Source: Cyprinodon diabolis
Taxonomy: Eukaryota > Chordata > Actinopteri > Cyprinodontiformes > Cyprinodontidae
Assembly: GCA_030533445.1 (NCBI GenBank)
Contig: CM060072.1
Location: 18,604,267-18,668,266, forward strand
DNA length: 64,000 nucleotides
Direction: 5' to 3'
The position numbers and the translations under genes are program-made. Below are positions 9,454 through 19,690 of this stretch, one piece after another. How positions within the stretch are numbered: the first letter of the stretch is position 1; each line of letters starts with the position of its first letter. Below the pieces are notes generated by a model. The model did not search any database. It saw only the letters and a list, made by a program, of their open reading frames with translations, and had not been told where the DNA came from.

Positions 9454-11059
9454 CGCATCAGATGTTTGTAAAGTGAACTTTTTAGGAGTGACAGCGGTGA
9501 CAGCCAATCACACAAGAAAAGTGGTGTGCCAATCAGGAGCTTATTGGTTGTCTAAACTCAGGTGAGCGGGATTCAGCTTGAGCTGTGGTTTTCTGCTCGG
9601 TCCTAGTGCTCAACGGCAGTCTGTGTACTGTAGCGTAACATTGTTTTTGGACAGCAAAAATTGCTGGGGCCAAAGCGGAGTTTTGAAAATGTGCAGGGGA
9701 CATGTCCCCCATGAGTTTTATCAAAATCTCAGATTTTTTTCCCAAATGTTTTTAAAAGTTGTTTGAAAAAATATAGAATGTTTGCAAGTTTATCAGGTGT
9801 GTTGACAAAAAACAAAAAAAACAAAGACCCTTACAGTAAGTCATGGGGCTATAAAGTGACAAGAAGTGATCGGGTATGATATGAATATGATGATTTAGCA
9901 AGGCACAAATAATCTGATACACACTGTTTCTCATAGAATTGAAACGTTGTGAGCTCATTTCAGTTCACATTGGAGTTATAACTGAAGGTTTACTGCTAGT
10001 GTTCTACATCCTAGAAAGTTGTGGCTTAATCAAGGATCAAGTGTAAGAAATATTATCCTCTGACCCAAACAAGCTTTACGAAACATCATATATGAGGCCC
10101 CTGAAACTGATTTAAATCTAAGTTTCTATTAAATATCAATGCTGACATACACCAATTCCTGGCTATGAAGAAATATATTTCCTTTAATTTTTTTAAAACG
10201 TATTGTTATATTTTGCATCAAATGCAAAAACAAAAATCAGTTCCTACTGTAGACTTGAAGCTGTTGAAGATAAAGATTTTAAACAGAATGACCATTGAAT
10301 ATTTCTTCTGCAGGAATGAGAGCTTAAGATCTAGTTATGTTGTTTATTAAGATTAAACATGAAACATGATGATTAGCCACACTGCATCAGAGCTGGAAGT
10401 CTCTTGCTGGACAAGTCATATGGAGTTTAGCCAGCGGGACTGTCTGTCCTTCATTTCTGGCAGAGCAGAGCCAAAGCATTCTAATTGAATTGGTTCTGTT
10501 AGCTTACAACCAAAAAACATCCAAAAATCAGGCCATAAATTCTTCTTTGGATTTGGCCCAATTTTGACCATTCCAAGATATTCTAAACTTATCTCATTGT
10601 CATTTTGAATACTAAATATCTAAAAATCATTGCTGGATAAAACAAAACAAAGAAAAAACTTTATTAGGTTAATTTATTGTTTAATAAATATGGAGGACCA
10701 TTTTAGGGCATACTGAGAAGTATGGCATTTTATCAATCTTTAAGTGTCCCACATCCTTAAAACAGCTCTATGATGGTGTAGACATGCAAAGACTGAAGCA
10801 TTCACTTTGACTAGGCTATTTGTTTGCTGAAAACAGACATTCTCTTCATTCTTTTTTGACCAAATATATAACTTCATTACAATATCACTGGGAGTTTTTG
10901 TCCAGTACTAACATGGTTAAACTTCCAGGGGATTTTTTTTATAAATTATTTTTGCAGAAGTATACCAAAATAGATAAATACCTTTTTATTTTTTTGAGTT
11001 TTTACGGCACTATTGGCTCGCTTTTTTTGACAGTAGGCTGAGAGGAAAAGGGAGTATGA
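9454..11059. other. Unannotated AT-rich stretch
   Basis: No coding domain or RNA gene was recognised. 9480-9760 is less AT-rich and has CCAATCA boxes in both orientations (9505, 9529), which may be the edge of an unidentified repeat or promoter; the open frames here have no recognisable domain. The remainder looks like ordinary AT-rich intergenic sequence. Confidence 0.5.
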
Positions 11060-11145
11060 GACGGGGGGGAGACATGGGTCAAAGAACCACAGGTCTCCGC
11101 ACATGGGCTGTGCACACTAACCACTGCGCCGCCTGCATGCCCATT
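11060..11145 (-). repeat. Degenerate tRNA-headed SINE fragment
   Basis: On the minus strand the sequence has a GGCGCAGTGGTTAGTGTGC-like box A region followed by a GGTTCTTTGACCC box B-like stretch, the layout of teleost tRNA-derived SINE heads. It is short and diverged. Confidence 0.45.
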
Positions 11146-11264
11146 TTTGTGTTCAAATTCCCATTAAGTGCTAAAAACATTTAAGGGCTTTTTGGAAGCT
11201 ATTTGTCAGGAAATTGGGCTTGTTTGGTGTGTTTTGCTCTACTGCATTCAGTATTTGTCTCTGT

Positions 11265-11390
11265 GTTGCCCTGTGACAGACTGGCAACCTCCAGGATGTA
11301 CCTTGCCTTTCATCCATATACTGCTGCAGGTAGGCACCAGCATGACGTGACCCTGATTGATAAGGTGAAGAAGATGGGTGGATGCTTCCA
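11265..11390 (-). repeat. Teleost dispersed repeat, fragment
   Basis: Contains the segment around GACTGGCAACCTCCAGG...CACCAGCATGACGTGACCCTGA, ending in a GATGGGTGGATG tail. This is the reverse orientation of the repeat at 42405-42690 (CATCACGCTTATCCC...GACTGTGGGAGGAAG), a common fish family. Confidence 0.55.
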
Positions 11391-11947
11391 GTTTTTCAGA
11401 CTCTCCATTAGAGGGCATCCTGGTTGCTGGGCTGGGTGTGTAATCTCCGCCCCTCCAAAGGTGCAACTCATCAGCTTCTTTGCTTCACTCTTTAAGCAGC
11501 TCAAAGAGAAGCCATGGACTGGGTTCATCATATGACAGGTCTCAGCTTCTCTGGCATAAAATTGCCTCCATGAATTCATCAGCGGCACTACCTGCCCGCT
11601 CATCCTTGCTGGATTCTCCGTCTTCTGGTGGAACAGGCAAACAAACTGTCAAGAACCCCATACAGACTTGCTACAGAACTACCACACTGACTCACCATCA
11701 AACTCTAACAAGAAAGAACTGTTCACACATCCCCATTCAGTTGCCAGGATTTCCCCACTGACACTCGTCTTTCTTCTCCCTCGTTGCTGTTCCAAACAGA
11801 CCAGATACTGTGTTGCACACATTCATTGTATTCAAAAAACCTGGTTGCACCTGATTCCTGTCCTTCTGAGTGTTCATCAGGCTTGTGGGTAAGAAGCTTA
11901 AACTATTTCATGACACTATTGTGACATTTGTACAACATAGATTCTTT
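11391..11947. other. Unannotated stretch between repeat fragments
   Basis: No recognisable gene or repeat. Open frames on both strands are short and show no domain. Confidence 0.4.
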
Positions 11948-12030
11948 AAACTCCATCCATCCATTTTCCATCACGCTTATCCCAAGCGGGGTCACGAGGG
12001 GTGCTGGTGCCTATCCAATCCAGTCTGTGG
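11948..12030 (+). repeat. Teleost dispersed repeat, 5' fragment
   Basis: CCATCCATCCATTTTCCATC followed by ACGCTTATCCCAAGCGGGGTC: the start of the same family seen at 42405-42690, here cut off after about 80 bp. Confidence 0.6.
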
Positions 12031-12434
12031 GGGAAATTTTTTTTATTATTTTTGTAAAATTATTAAAAATTATCACAACGCATGCTATTTCATTTGCTTT
12101 ATTTTTAGCTGATTGCTCTTGTTTTTACAGATGTATTTCATTCTTCTGTTTTAAGATCCCCTGTTGTTCCTTCTGTGTTCTGTTAATCATGTTGTGATAT
12201 TATATTTTGAGTGAGTTTCTTTGTCTAGTTAGTCTTAATGCTGTTTTTTTTATGCTCCATGATTACCAAAGTGCTTTGATCTCCTCATTAAATCCCCTGC
12301 CTTACATACCAGTACTAAACCTCACCAGCTATAAATACTGATCAACCTTCTGTTGCCAGCCACCCTGTTTGTTGGTGCCTCCTGCAACTTCTGGTATTGG
12401 ATATGTCCTGAATTCTGTAATGATCTATCAGTGT

Positions 12435-12733
12435 GTCTCCTTGAAGACAGACTAAAAGTTCTTTCTGTATGTCTGGTTCTGCCTCCTTGAACCTCAGTCG
12501 GCCTCTGCAGATGACAACTCACTCTGAGTCTGGTTCTGATGGACATTTCTTCCTGTTTAAAGGGAGCTTTCTTCTCCACTGTTGCTACACGCATGCTTGG
12601 TGTGAGGGTTTGCTGTCGATGAAATCAGACTTTTTTTTTTAGATAAAACCTCAAACCAATCTAACTGTATTATCAGATTGAATTGTCTCTGTAAAGTGCC
12701 TTGGAATGACATGTGTTCTGAATTGGCGCTATA
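12435..12733 (+). repeat. 3' tail of a teleost LINE-type repeat, split by a Tc1 insertion
   Basis: Holds the stretch TTCTTCCTGTTTAAAGGGAG, the block around GTAAAGTGCCTTGGAATGAC, and the end GAATTGGCGCTATA, shared with 15750-16012 and 37370-37595. The rest of its tail (TAAACTGGATTAAATTG) continues at 14346, so the Tc1 element at 12734-14345 landed in the TA of this tail. Confidence 0.7.
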
Positions 12734-12935
12734 CAGGTGCTGGTCATAAAATTAGAATATCATGAAAAAGTAGATTGATTTCAGTAATTCCATTTAAAAA
12801 GTGAAACTTGTATATTATATTCATACATTACATACAAACTCATATATTTCAGATGTTTATTTTGTTTAATTTTGATGATTACAAATGACAACAAATGAAA
12901 ATCTCAAATTCATCATATCAGAAAATTAGAATATT
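12734..12935 (+). repeat. Left terminal inverted repeat of the intact Tc1
   Basis: 202 bp, matching the reverse complement of 14144-14345 base for base in manual comparison. The shared inner end is GAAAATTAGAATATT; the two sides diverge immediately after. Confidence 0.9.
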
Positions 12936-13052
12936 GTGAAAAGGTTCAAAATTGATGGCCCCTGGTGCCACACTCTAATCAGCTAATTAACTCAAACCAC
13001 CTGCAAAAGCCTTTAAATGGTCTTTCAGTCTAGTTCTATAGGCTACACAATC

Positions 13053-14057
13053 ATGGGGAAGACTGCTGACTTGACAGTTGTCCAAAAGACGACCATCTAC
13101 ACCTTGCACAAGGAGGGCAAGACACAAAAGGTCATCGCTAAAGAGGCTGGCTGTTCACAGAGCTCAGTGTCCAAGCACATTAATAGAGAGGCGAAGGGAA
13201 GGAAAAGATGTGGTCGAAAAAAGTGTACAAGCAAGAGAGATAACCGCACCCTGGAGAGGATTGTGAAACAAAACCCATTCAAAAATGTGGGGGAGATTCA
13301 CAAAGAGTGGACTGCAGCTGGAGTGAGTGCTTCAAGAACCACCACACACAGACGTATGAAAGACATGGGTTTCTGCTGTCGCATTCCTTGTGTCAAGCCA
13401 CTCTTGAACCACAGACAGCGTCAGAAGCGTCTTGCCTGGGCTAAAGAGAAACAGGACTGGACTGCTGGTGAGTGGTCCAAAGTCATGTTCTCTGATGAAA
13501 GTAAATTTTGCATTTCCTTTGGAAATCAAGGTCCCAGAGTCTGGAGGAAAAGAAGAGAGGCACTTCATCCACGTTGCTTGAAGTCCAGTGTAAAGTTTCC
13601 ACAGTCAGTGATGGTTTGGGGTGCCATGTCATCTGCTGGTGTTGGTCCATTGTGTTTTCTGAGGTCCAGGGTCAACGCAGCCACATACCAGGAAGTTTTA
13701 GAGCACTTCATGCTTCCTGCAGCTGACCAACTTTTTGGAGATGCAGATTTCATTTTCCAACAGGACTTGGCACCTGCACACAGTGCCAAAGCTACCAGTA
13801 CCTGGTTGAAGGACCATGGTATCCCTGTTCTTAATTGGCCAGCAAACTCTCCTGACCTTAACCCCATAGAAAATCTATGGGGTATTGTGAAGAAGAAGAT
13901 GCAATACACCAGACCCAACAATTCAGAAGAGCTAAAAGCCACTATTAGAGCAACCTGGGCTATCATAACACCTGAGCAGTACCACAGACTGATCGACTCC
14001 ATGCCACGCCGCATTGCTGCAGTAATACAGGCCAAAGGAGGCCCAACTAAATACTGA
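13053..14057 (+). CDS. Tc1-like transposase, intact (334 aa)
   Basis: DNA-cutting and joining enzyme of the surrounding transposon. I chose the ATG at 13053 (MGKTADLTVVQK); an in-frame ATG-less extension to 13017 is less likely, since Tc1 transposases start near this motif. The N-terminus has a paired-like helix-turn-helix (KVIAKEAGCSQSSVSKHI), then a basic GRKRCGRKK linker, then a second DNA-binding region (KNVGEIHKEWTAAGVSASRT). The catalytic triad is D148 (SDES), D238 (QQDLAPAH) and E273 (DLNPIENLW), i.e. D34E spacing as in Tc1. It ends GGPTKY at TGA. There is no stop or frameshift and its length is normal for the family. Confidence 0.96.
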   Translation: MGKTADLTVVQKTTIYTLHKEGKTQKVIAKEAGCSQSSVSKHINREAKGRKRCGRKKCTSKRDNRTLERIVKQNPFKNVGEIHKEWTAAGVSASRTTTHRRMKDMGFCCRIPCVKPLLNHRQRQKRLAWAKEKQDWTAGEWSKVMFSDESKFCISFGNQGPRVWRKRREALHPRCLKSSVKFPQSVMVWGAMSSAGVGPLCFLRSRVNAATYQEVLEHFMLPAADQLFGDADFIFQQDLAPAHSAKATSTWLKDHGIPVLNWPANSPDLNPIENLWGIVKKKMQYTRPNNSEELKATIRATWAIITPEQYHRLIDSMPRRIAAVIQAKGGPTKY

Positions 14058-14143
14058 GTGCTGTACATGCTCATACTTTTCATGTTCATACTTTTCAGTT
14101 GGCCAACATTTCTATAAATCCTTTGTTTTTATTGGTCTTCAGT

Positions 14144-14345
14144 AATATTCTAATTTTCTGATATGATGAATTTGAGATTTTCATTTGTTGTCATTTGTAA
14201 TCATCAAAATTAAACAAAATAAACATCTGAAATATATGAGTTTGTATGTAATGTATGAATATAATATACAAGTTTCACTTTTTAAATGGAATTACTGAAA
14301 TCAATCTACTTTTTCATGATATTCTAATTTTATGACCAGCACCTG
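14144..14345 (-). repeat. Right terminal inverted repeat of the intact Tc1
   Basis: 202 bp, reverse complement of 12734-12935. It lies 87 bp after the transposase stop codon. Confidence 0.9.
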
Positions 14346-14919
14346 TATAAACTGGATTAAATTGAAATATTCCAGGTCACTGCCCTTCTGTGTGTTGTTG
14401 AAGGGATGTTTTCGTGTCTCTCTTGTTCAGAGCTCCTGCACAGGTGCTTTCACTCAGAGTCCGCACCTAAAGACGGGTGACAGGTTGAGGAGTGACATGT
14501 GGAGGTGTGACAGCCTCGGCTTCTTCTTATTCCAATCCTTGCAGCTTTGGTTGCAGAAGAGCTTCTGTTTAAGCATTTGATCCAGCGAGTTCCTTTGTCT
14601 GGGCACCTGTTTTGGATGTGACCAAGCATTAAATGGCCATTATTAGCAGTTATTAGTCCCATAATATGGCCTCCTTTACCTTCTAATAGGTTTCTTATGC
14701 CTGATAATTGCAGCTTATTGTTGAAAATGGCAGCTTCTTTCTATTTACCTATTTTATACTTTATCTATTTTATTTGCAGCCTACCTACCTTCTTTCTTTT
14801 TTTTTTTTACTGTGTTTATACAGCTTGACTTTTAGTGAATTTCTTGTTTCAGTCACATGGATTTGACAGTTGTAAGGATATTAGATTTTTTGGGGGGAGG
14901 GGTTGTTCCACAAACTGTA
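14346..14919. other. End of split LINE tail, then unannotated sequence
   Basis: 14346-14372 (TAAACTGGATTAAATTG...) completes the repeat tail interrupted by the Tc1. From 14373 to 14919 I see no gene; a T-run lies at 14801-14810 and a G-rich patch at 14891-14903. Confidence 0.5.
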
Positions 14920-16012
14920 GTTAAAAGCCTTCAGCTGATCCAAAATGCTGCAGCCAGAGTCATGATGAAAATTAAAAGGAGAGATCATATCTCTCCTATT
15001 CTGGCCTCTCTTCATTGGCTTCCTGTTAAATCCTGAATAGGTTAACAATCCTCCTTTCTCACATATAAAGCCTTAAATGACCAAGCTCCATCTTATATCA
15101 GAGACATGAACATTCCTTATGTCCCTAACAGAGCACTTCACTCTCAACCTGCAGGTTAACTAGTGGTTCCTAGAATTTTAAAAAATAGATTGGGAGGCAG
15201 ATCTTTTAGTTATCAGGCTCCTCTCCTGTGTAACCAACTACCAGTTTTAGTCTGTGAGGCAGAGAACCTGTCTACTTTTAAGACTAGGCTTAAAACTTTC
15301 CTTTTTGATAAAGCTTATAGTTAGTGTGGCTCAGGATATCCTGAGCTATCGCTATAGTTATGCTGCTATAGGCTTAGACTTCTGGAGGACATAGGGACCC
15401 CCATTAACTCATTCTGCTTCATTCTCTCTCTGCTCTCCCACTCTGTAGAATCGGTTAGTTCAATCTCTAACGTTGTTTCTGTTTGGCTGTGACACCATCC
15501 TGGAGAGAAATATAAGCTGGGTTTCTGCCATCAACACCCTTGTTTAAAAATGTTGGAGATTGGCCTGTTTTCCAGTGTAGTCCTGTTTCTCTGACTGTGA
15601 CTGGCTGGATGTGCTCTCTTCATCCTCTGACAGGGGAGCTGGCTTGGAGCTCGTCTGCCTGGCTGTGTGTTTCCTAGACCGGGCCGCCTTTTACAGTTAC
15701 TTCTTGTATTTCTGCTTCTGTCTCCTTAAACCCCAGTCGGTCTCAGCAGATGGCCGCCGAACTGAGCCTGGTTCCACTGGAGGTTTCTTCCTGTTAAAAG
15801 GGAGTTTTGCCTCTCCACAGTCGCTACAAGCATGCTTAGTGTAAGTGATTGCATTCGAGTCAATGGGTCGATGCAATCAACTGGTTTTCCTTAAATAGAA
15901 AACTTTGAATCAATCTGACTGTATGATCTGGTGAACTGTGTCTTCAGTGTCTTCAGAAGACATGTGTTGTGAATTGGTGCTATAGAAATAAACTGAATTG
16001 AATAGAATTGAT
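14920..16012 (+). repeat. LINE relic (L2/Rex-like) with 3' tail
   Basis: The first part translates in pieces to the C-terminal region of a CR1/L2/Rex-type reverse transcriptase (LQLIQNAAARVM, HWLPV, TYKALNDQAPSYI, PRI.K.R.GGRSFSYQAPLL), broken by stops and indels. The second part is its 3' region, with TTCTTCCTGTTAAAAGGGAG and GAATTGGTGCTATAGAAATA, ending in AATTG-type repeats at 16012. The exact clade cannot be fixed by eye. A longer copy of the tail occurs at 37046-37595. Confidence 0.72.
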
Positions 16013-16952
16013 ATGAGTGGCATGCCAATCAACTTTTTTTTGCAATAGATGAAGAACTGCTAAATTTATTTTCAGATTACACATAAATTGATTTATAAAC
16101 AGATAAAAAGGAATTTCTTTAGGATTAGGATTCATTTGGTGATGACAACCTACTGAGCCAAGGTAGAGGTCACAATGTGAAGCCATTCTATGGGAATTAT
16201 AACAGCCATTTATTGCGTTGATAACATCCTTAGTGGCTGTTCTGTGCTTGGCTTCTGCACTTGAGCTAAACTTTCATTTCATTTATTTTACTTTATTTCA
16301 AATATTGTTTTTTTTGTTTTGTTTTTTTTTGGCATCCACCGTCTGTTCCTGCTCCACCTGCTCCATTATCCATTGCAAAGTGTGCTGCTTGGTAAGCTAC
16401 TCTTCTAGTGTTTAACTTCTACAGTTAATCTGGTCTTTAAAGAAGATGTGTTTTGCTCTTTTATCATTCAAAAGTAGAATCGATCCCTTTCTCTGAACAG
16501 ATGAGGGCTCTTCATTATGCTGCAGTTCCATGGCGCCTGTGGGAAATACTGCAGAGAGGTTTTGAATTCATGGTAGAGGGAAAAACTCAGTTGAGAGTCT
16601 GTGCAGACCTTGAGCTACCACTCAGCCACAATCATTTGTGATCGACTCATTTCTCCTTTCAGAACTTCAGTTCAGTCCAGATGCCCAAAATCCGGGTCTG
16701 AAAATGTAGAATTTGGTGAAATCTAAATACACCGGTATCTGTGTAAATATCAAAGCATTTCCTATTGCTTCCAGTCTCAAGCCGTAAAAAGTCCTGTAAA
16801 GTTAGCACAAGCTTCCTGTGTGTTTCTGGTGTTGATGTATACTGTAAGTTTGCCTGTCTGGCCTGGTGAATTTGAAAACCATGGGTTTGTTTGTTTTTTG
16901 TTTGTTTGTTTTAGTTTAGTTTTTTTTTTTTGATTGCAGCCGACCTCTTTTG

Positions 16953-17011
<59 letters not shown>

Positions 17012-17281
17012 ATGTATGTATGTATGTATGTACGTACGTGTGTGTGTGTGTGTGTGTGTAAAATTCTTTTTTTTTTTTTTTTTACCTTACTAGGTGAAGA
17101 ATCCCAATAAAACATCTTGAAATTTATGATGCGTCAAAATGTGGACATTGTATTTTTGTTATGTGAAGTTTAACAAATCAGCAGCCAATTAGATTGATCT
17201 GCGTGTTGTAGTTATTGTTGTTTTTTTTAGTGCAAATCAGAACTAAAAAGGCAAACTGCGTGCGGCTTCTGTTGCAGCAAC
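16013..17281. other. Upstream flank of the receptor gene with microsatellites
   Basis: No coding feature. T-rich runs lie at 16300-16330 and 16918-16931. The microsatellite cluster at 16957-17059 is listed separately. A short T-run follows at 17068-17083, about 200 bp before the promoter. Confidence 0.5.
16957..17059. repeat. Compound microsatellite (TA)n-(TATG)n-(TG)n
   Basis: (TA)25 or so at 16957-17007, then TATG/TACG units at 17009-17037, then (TG)11 to 17059. Alternating purine-pyrimidine tracts like this can form Z-DNA or cruciforms. It lies about 220 bp upstream of the TATA box. Confidence 0.95.
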
Positions 17282-17816
17282 TATAAAACCAGCGCTTGGT
17301 AATGCAGCCGGGTTATCTACTACGGCCGCCGCCAACTTTATCAAACCGGATGCGCCATTGGCAGCCGGTGCGCGCGTCATATGGCGCATCTCAAAGCAGG
17401 GCGCGCTCCTTGATCTCTATGTTTTAAACAAGGATGAGGTCAAACGCGGTGCTTTTTGTGGTGAGAAGCAAACTGCGTGTCACATTGTGGGAGAGAGAGA
17501 CTGTGAGTACAGCTGAGGGATGAAGAGAGGAAGCGTGTCTGCTGTGGGCTCTGCTTTTTACGGATGACTGGATGTCGCTGTCTTTACGCACCGACTTTAT
17601 TTGTCTCTGCTCGGATTCAATTTATCTCCTGAAGTTACTGAGTCCTAAATGAGGGCTTCATTCAAACGAATCAGATTATTAGAATTAATAGTTTTAGGAC
17701 GGAGCTGGACTTTATAATTGATTATTTTTTTCTGTGGGTGTGGGGTTTTTTCCACGCGGAGGAGAATAAATCTGACTGATCTGGGCGTTTCAGCAGAGAA
17801 AGTTCGGAACTGCAGG
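17282..17816 (+). promoter_or_regulatory. Promoter and 5' leader of the relaxin-receptor-like gene
   Basis: TATAAAA at 17282-17288 predicts transcription start near 17312. The following 150 bp is locally rich in CpG (GGCCGCCGCC near 17324; GGTGCGCGCG near 17367), unlike the AT-rich surroundings. Two short upstream frames precede the start codon: ATG 17520 to TGA 17567 (15 codons) and ATG 17564 to TGA 17632 (22 codons), overlapping each other. No transcript evidence is available, so the start site and any upstream exon are inferred. Confidence 0.5.
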
Positions 17817-17871
17817 ATGGACGTACCTGTCCTCTTTTTCCTCATCCACCTGACCCAGACTCAGATTAAAG
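17817..17871 (+). CDS. rxfp1/2: Relaxin-family peptide receptor (RXFP1/RXFP2 type), predicted exon 1: signal peptide
   Basis: Encodes MDVPVLFFLIHLTQTQIK plus the first base of a split codon, followed by a GT donor at 17872. The short hydrophobic run VLFFLIHL fits a secretory signal. It is the first ATG in its frame after the GC-rich leader. The exon ends in phase 1, which matches the phase-1 start of the LDLa exon at 45450, so splicing gives ...QTQIK-A-LVANPVKEGTRC. About 30 residues before the first LDLa cysteine is comparable with known relaxin receptors. Joining across 27.6 kb is an inference from phase, strand and context; an unrecognised exon in between cannot be excluded. Confidence 0.55.
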
Positions 17872-18993
17872 GTACTCTAAAATACCATATATGCATGTTT
17901 CCATGTAAAAATATACATCGCTTTGAGGTGGCATGCTATATTTAAAGCTGAGCTTCTTTAACTACCACTGTAAATGATTGTCTCATTTTTCAGACACTTT
18001 ATTGTGGCCGTTTTACGCACTAAGCCTTGAAAGATTTTGAGTTGGACAGAAATCTAATATCTTTAGTTAATTTTGCTGCTCCCCTAGCAGGTGAGAAGGT
18101 GAAATTGGCTCTCAGATTGCCCATTCCTGACAAAAAAACAAGACAGGGATGGGGGTCATCTGTGCAAGTCTAAAGATAATATTTGCACACAATGGGAAGG
18201 AAATATCCAATGTCATGAATATGTTGGAGACATAGCTTTATATTGTATTTATTTGGTTGTGCACCAAAAGGATACAATGTTCAGAGGTTGTTTTTGGAAC
18301 GCACCCCCGGAGCCCAGTGTATGTAAAGTAATTTAATATAAAATTCATGCTGTATTCATTTCCATTACCCATGCCCATTCGCATTTCCTCCAGCACCTCA
18401 CACTCTGACTCATCCTCAGGGGGAGATACTGTGTGTCAGTGCTGTGTTTCGAATGCTATTCCTTTCCAGTCTGTATTCAGTCTATATGTGGAGTTTTACT
18501 CAAAATGCCTGATTTAGAGATAAGGTCTGCTGAACAGTTACTCACTTGTTGAGTTGCTACATAATGGTAAATCCCCTTAAAGTTTCAGTCTCCTGTTTAT
18601 TTTATTGTGCAAAGCTTTAGCTAATTTATTTCACTGGAGTCTTTGTTTCTGCACTTTCAACATGGTTGGACACAGTAGTCAGTGGAAAGATCTAGACCTG
18701 GATTTTTAACCAGAATTTGAGAGAAGTGGCAGATATAGTGACCAACAGGATGAGGCTGGGGCTGCACCATATTAGGAAGAGCTGCAAAACCAAAAACATT
18801 GTTAAATATTAAGCTCAAAATACTGATTGTAATAGGGCAACATTTTCCTTCTGTTTTTTTTTTTCTGTCAACAGTTCAGGTTGTTCTTGTATGCAGCAAA
18901 GACTTTGATTTTGTTTTTTCTTTGTGTGTGTGATCAGAGCATCTGAGTTAAGTCCCCCGCTTGGTTTGTAGGGCATATGCATTGTAAGCTTTT

Positions 18994-18998
<5 letters not shown>

Positions 18999-19037
<39 letters not shown>
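18999..19037. repeat. (TA)n microsatellite
   Basis: About 19 TA units, following a T9 run. Confidence 0.95.
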
Positions 19038-19043
<6 letters not shown>

Positions 19044-19574
19044 TAATAATGTTTTTCTATACATAAAAGACAGAAATGTGGAGTGTGTTAGAAGTCAGGT
19101 CACCATGTCCTCAATTCAGAGCTGTTGATTCTTGCAACTCCTTTTAGCTGCTTTTAATTATCTTAAGCAGGTTTGCCATTGTAGTTAAATAATCAAGTCT
19201 TTCTCAAGTTTTCATTATGGCTACTATAAACAGAACTGTACAATCTAAGGAAGGATTTTGGTGTATGGTAAATCCATACAAATCATCTTTTTAAAATTAC
19301 ATATTAGGTTGGAAATTAACTAGAATTTAATGAGTAATATTCCACCTTTTTTAACACTAGAAAATATAACATGAAAGTATCACAATGTGCACATGTGCCA
19401 AGTAGTAACTGCTCTGATCAACCATGCAAAACAAAAGTACCTTGCAACAAAAAGCGATGTATCTTAAAATTAGTTTATTAAATTCAACAGTTTGTGAAGC
19501 ATTATAATTACGTTTTATGTCTGTTAGAAAAAGTCAACAATTTTGATTCAGACTGCAGCCCTGTTTGGTGCGTT

Positions 19575-19690
19575 GCGTGACTAACTGGTGAAAAGTCAGG
19601 AAACCTGGATGGTGACGGAGTTTGTAACACTGCTACCTCGCAGCATCGAGATCATGAGTTTGATCCCTGCCTAAGGCTTTTCTGTAATGA
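19575..19690 (+). repeat. Possible degenerate tRNA-headed SINE
   Basis: The block AACACTGCTACCTCGCAGCA followed by ATGAGTTTGATCCCTGCC resembles the box A to box B part of teleost SINEs (GTTTGATCC as box B). It is isolated and diverged, so the call is tentative. Confidence 0.35.

Larger units (their letters stand above)
12734..14345 (+). mobile_element. Complete Tc1/mariner transposon with intact transposase
   Basis: A 1612-bp element bounded by TA duplications (12732-12733 and 14346-14347). Both ends begin CAGGTGCTGGTCATAAAATT. The terminal inverted repeats (12734-12935 and 14144-14345) appear identical over 202 bp by eye. They flank one uninterrupted transposase gene. This is the most intact mobile element in the window. 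Confidence 0.95.

Noticed and set aside
13565..14089. 174-codon minus-strand frame in the Tc1 transposon
   Set aside because: Antisense of the transposase, whose sense frame carries all catalytic motifs.
16777..17115. Minus-strand frame with HTHTHT/YIYIYI runs
   Set aside because: Translation of the microsatellite at 16957-17059.
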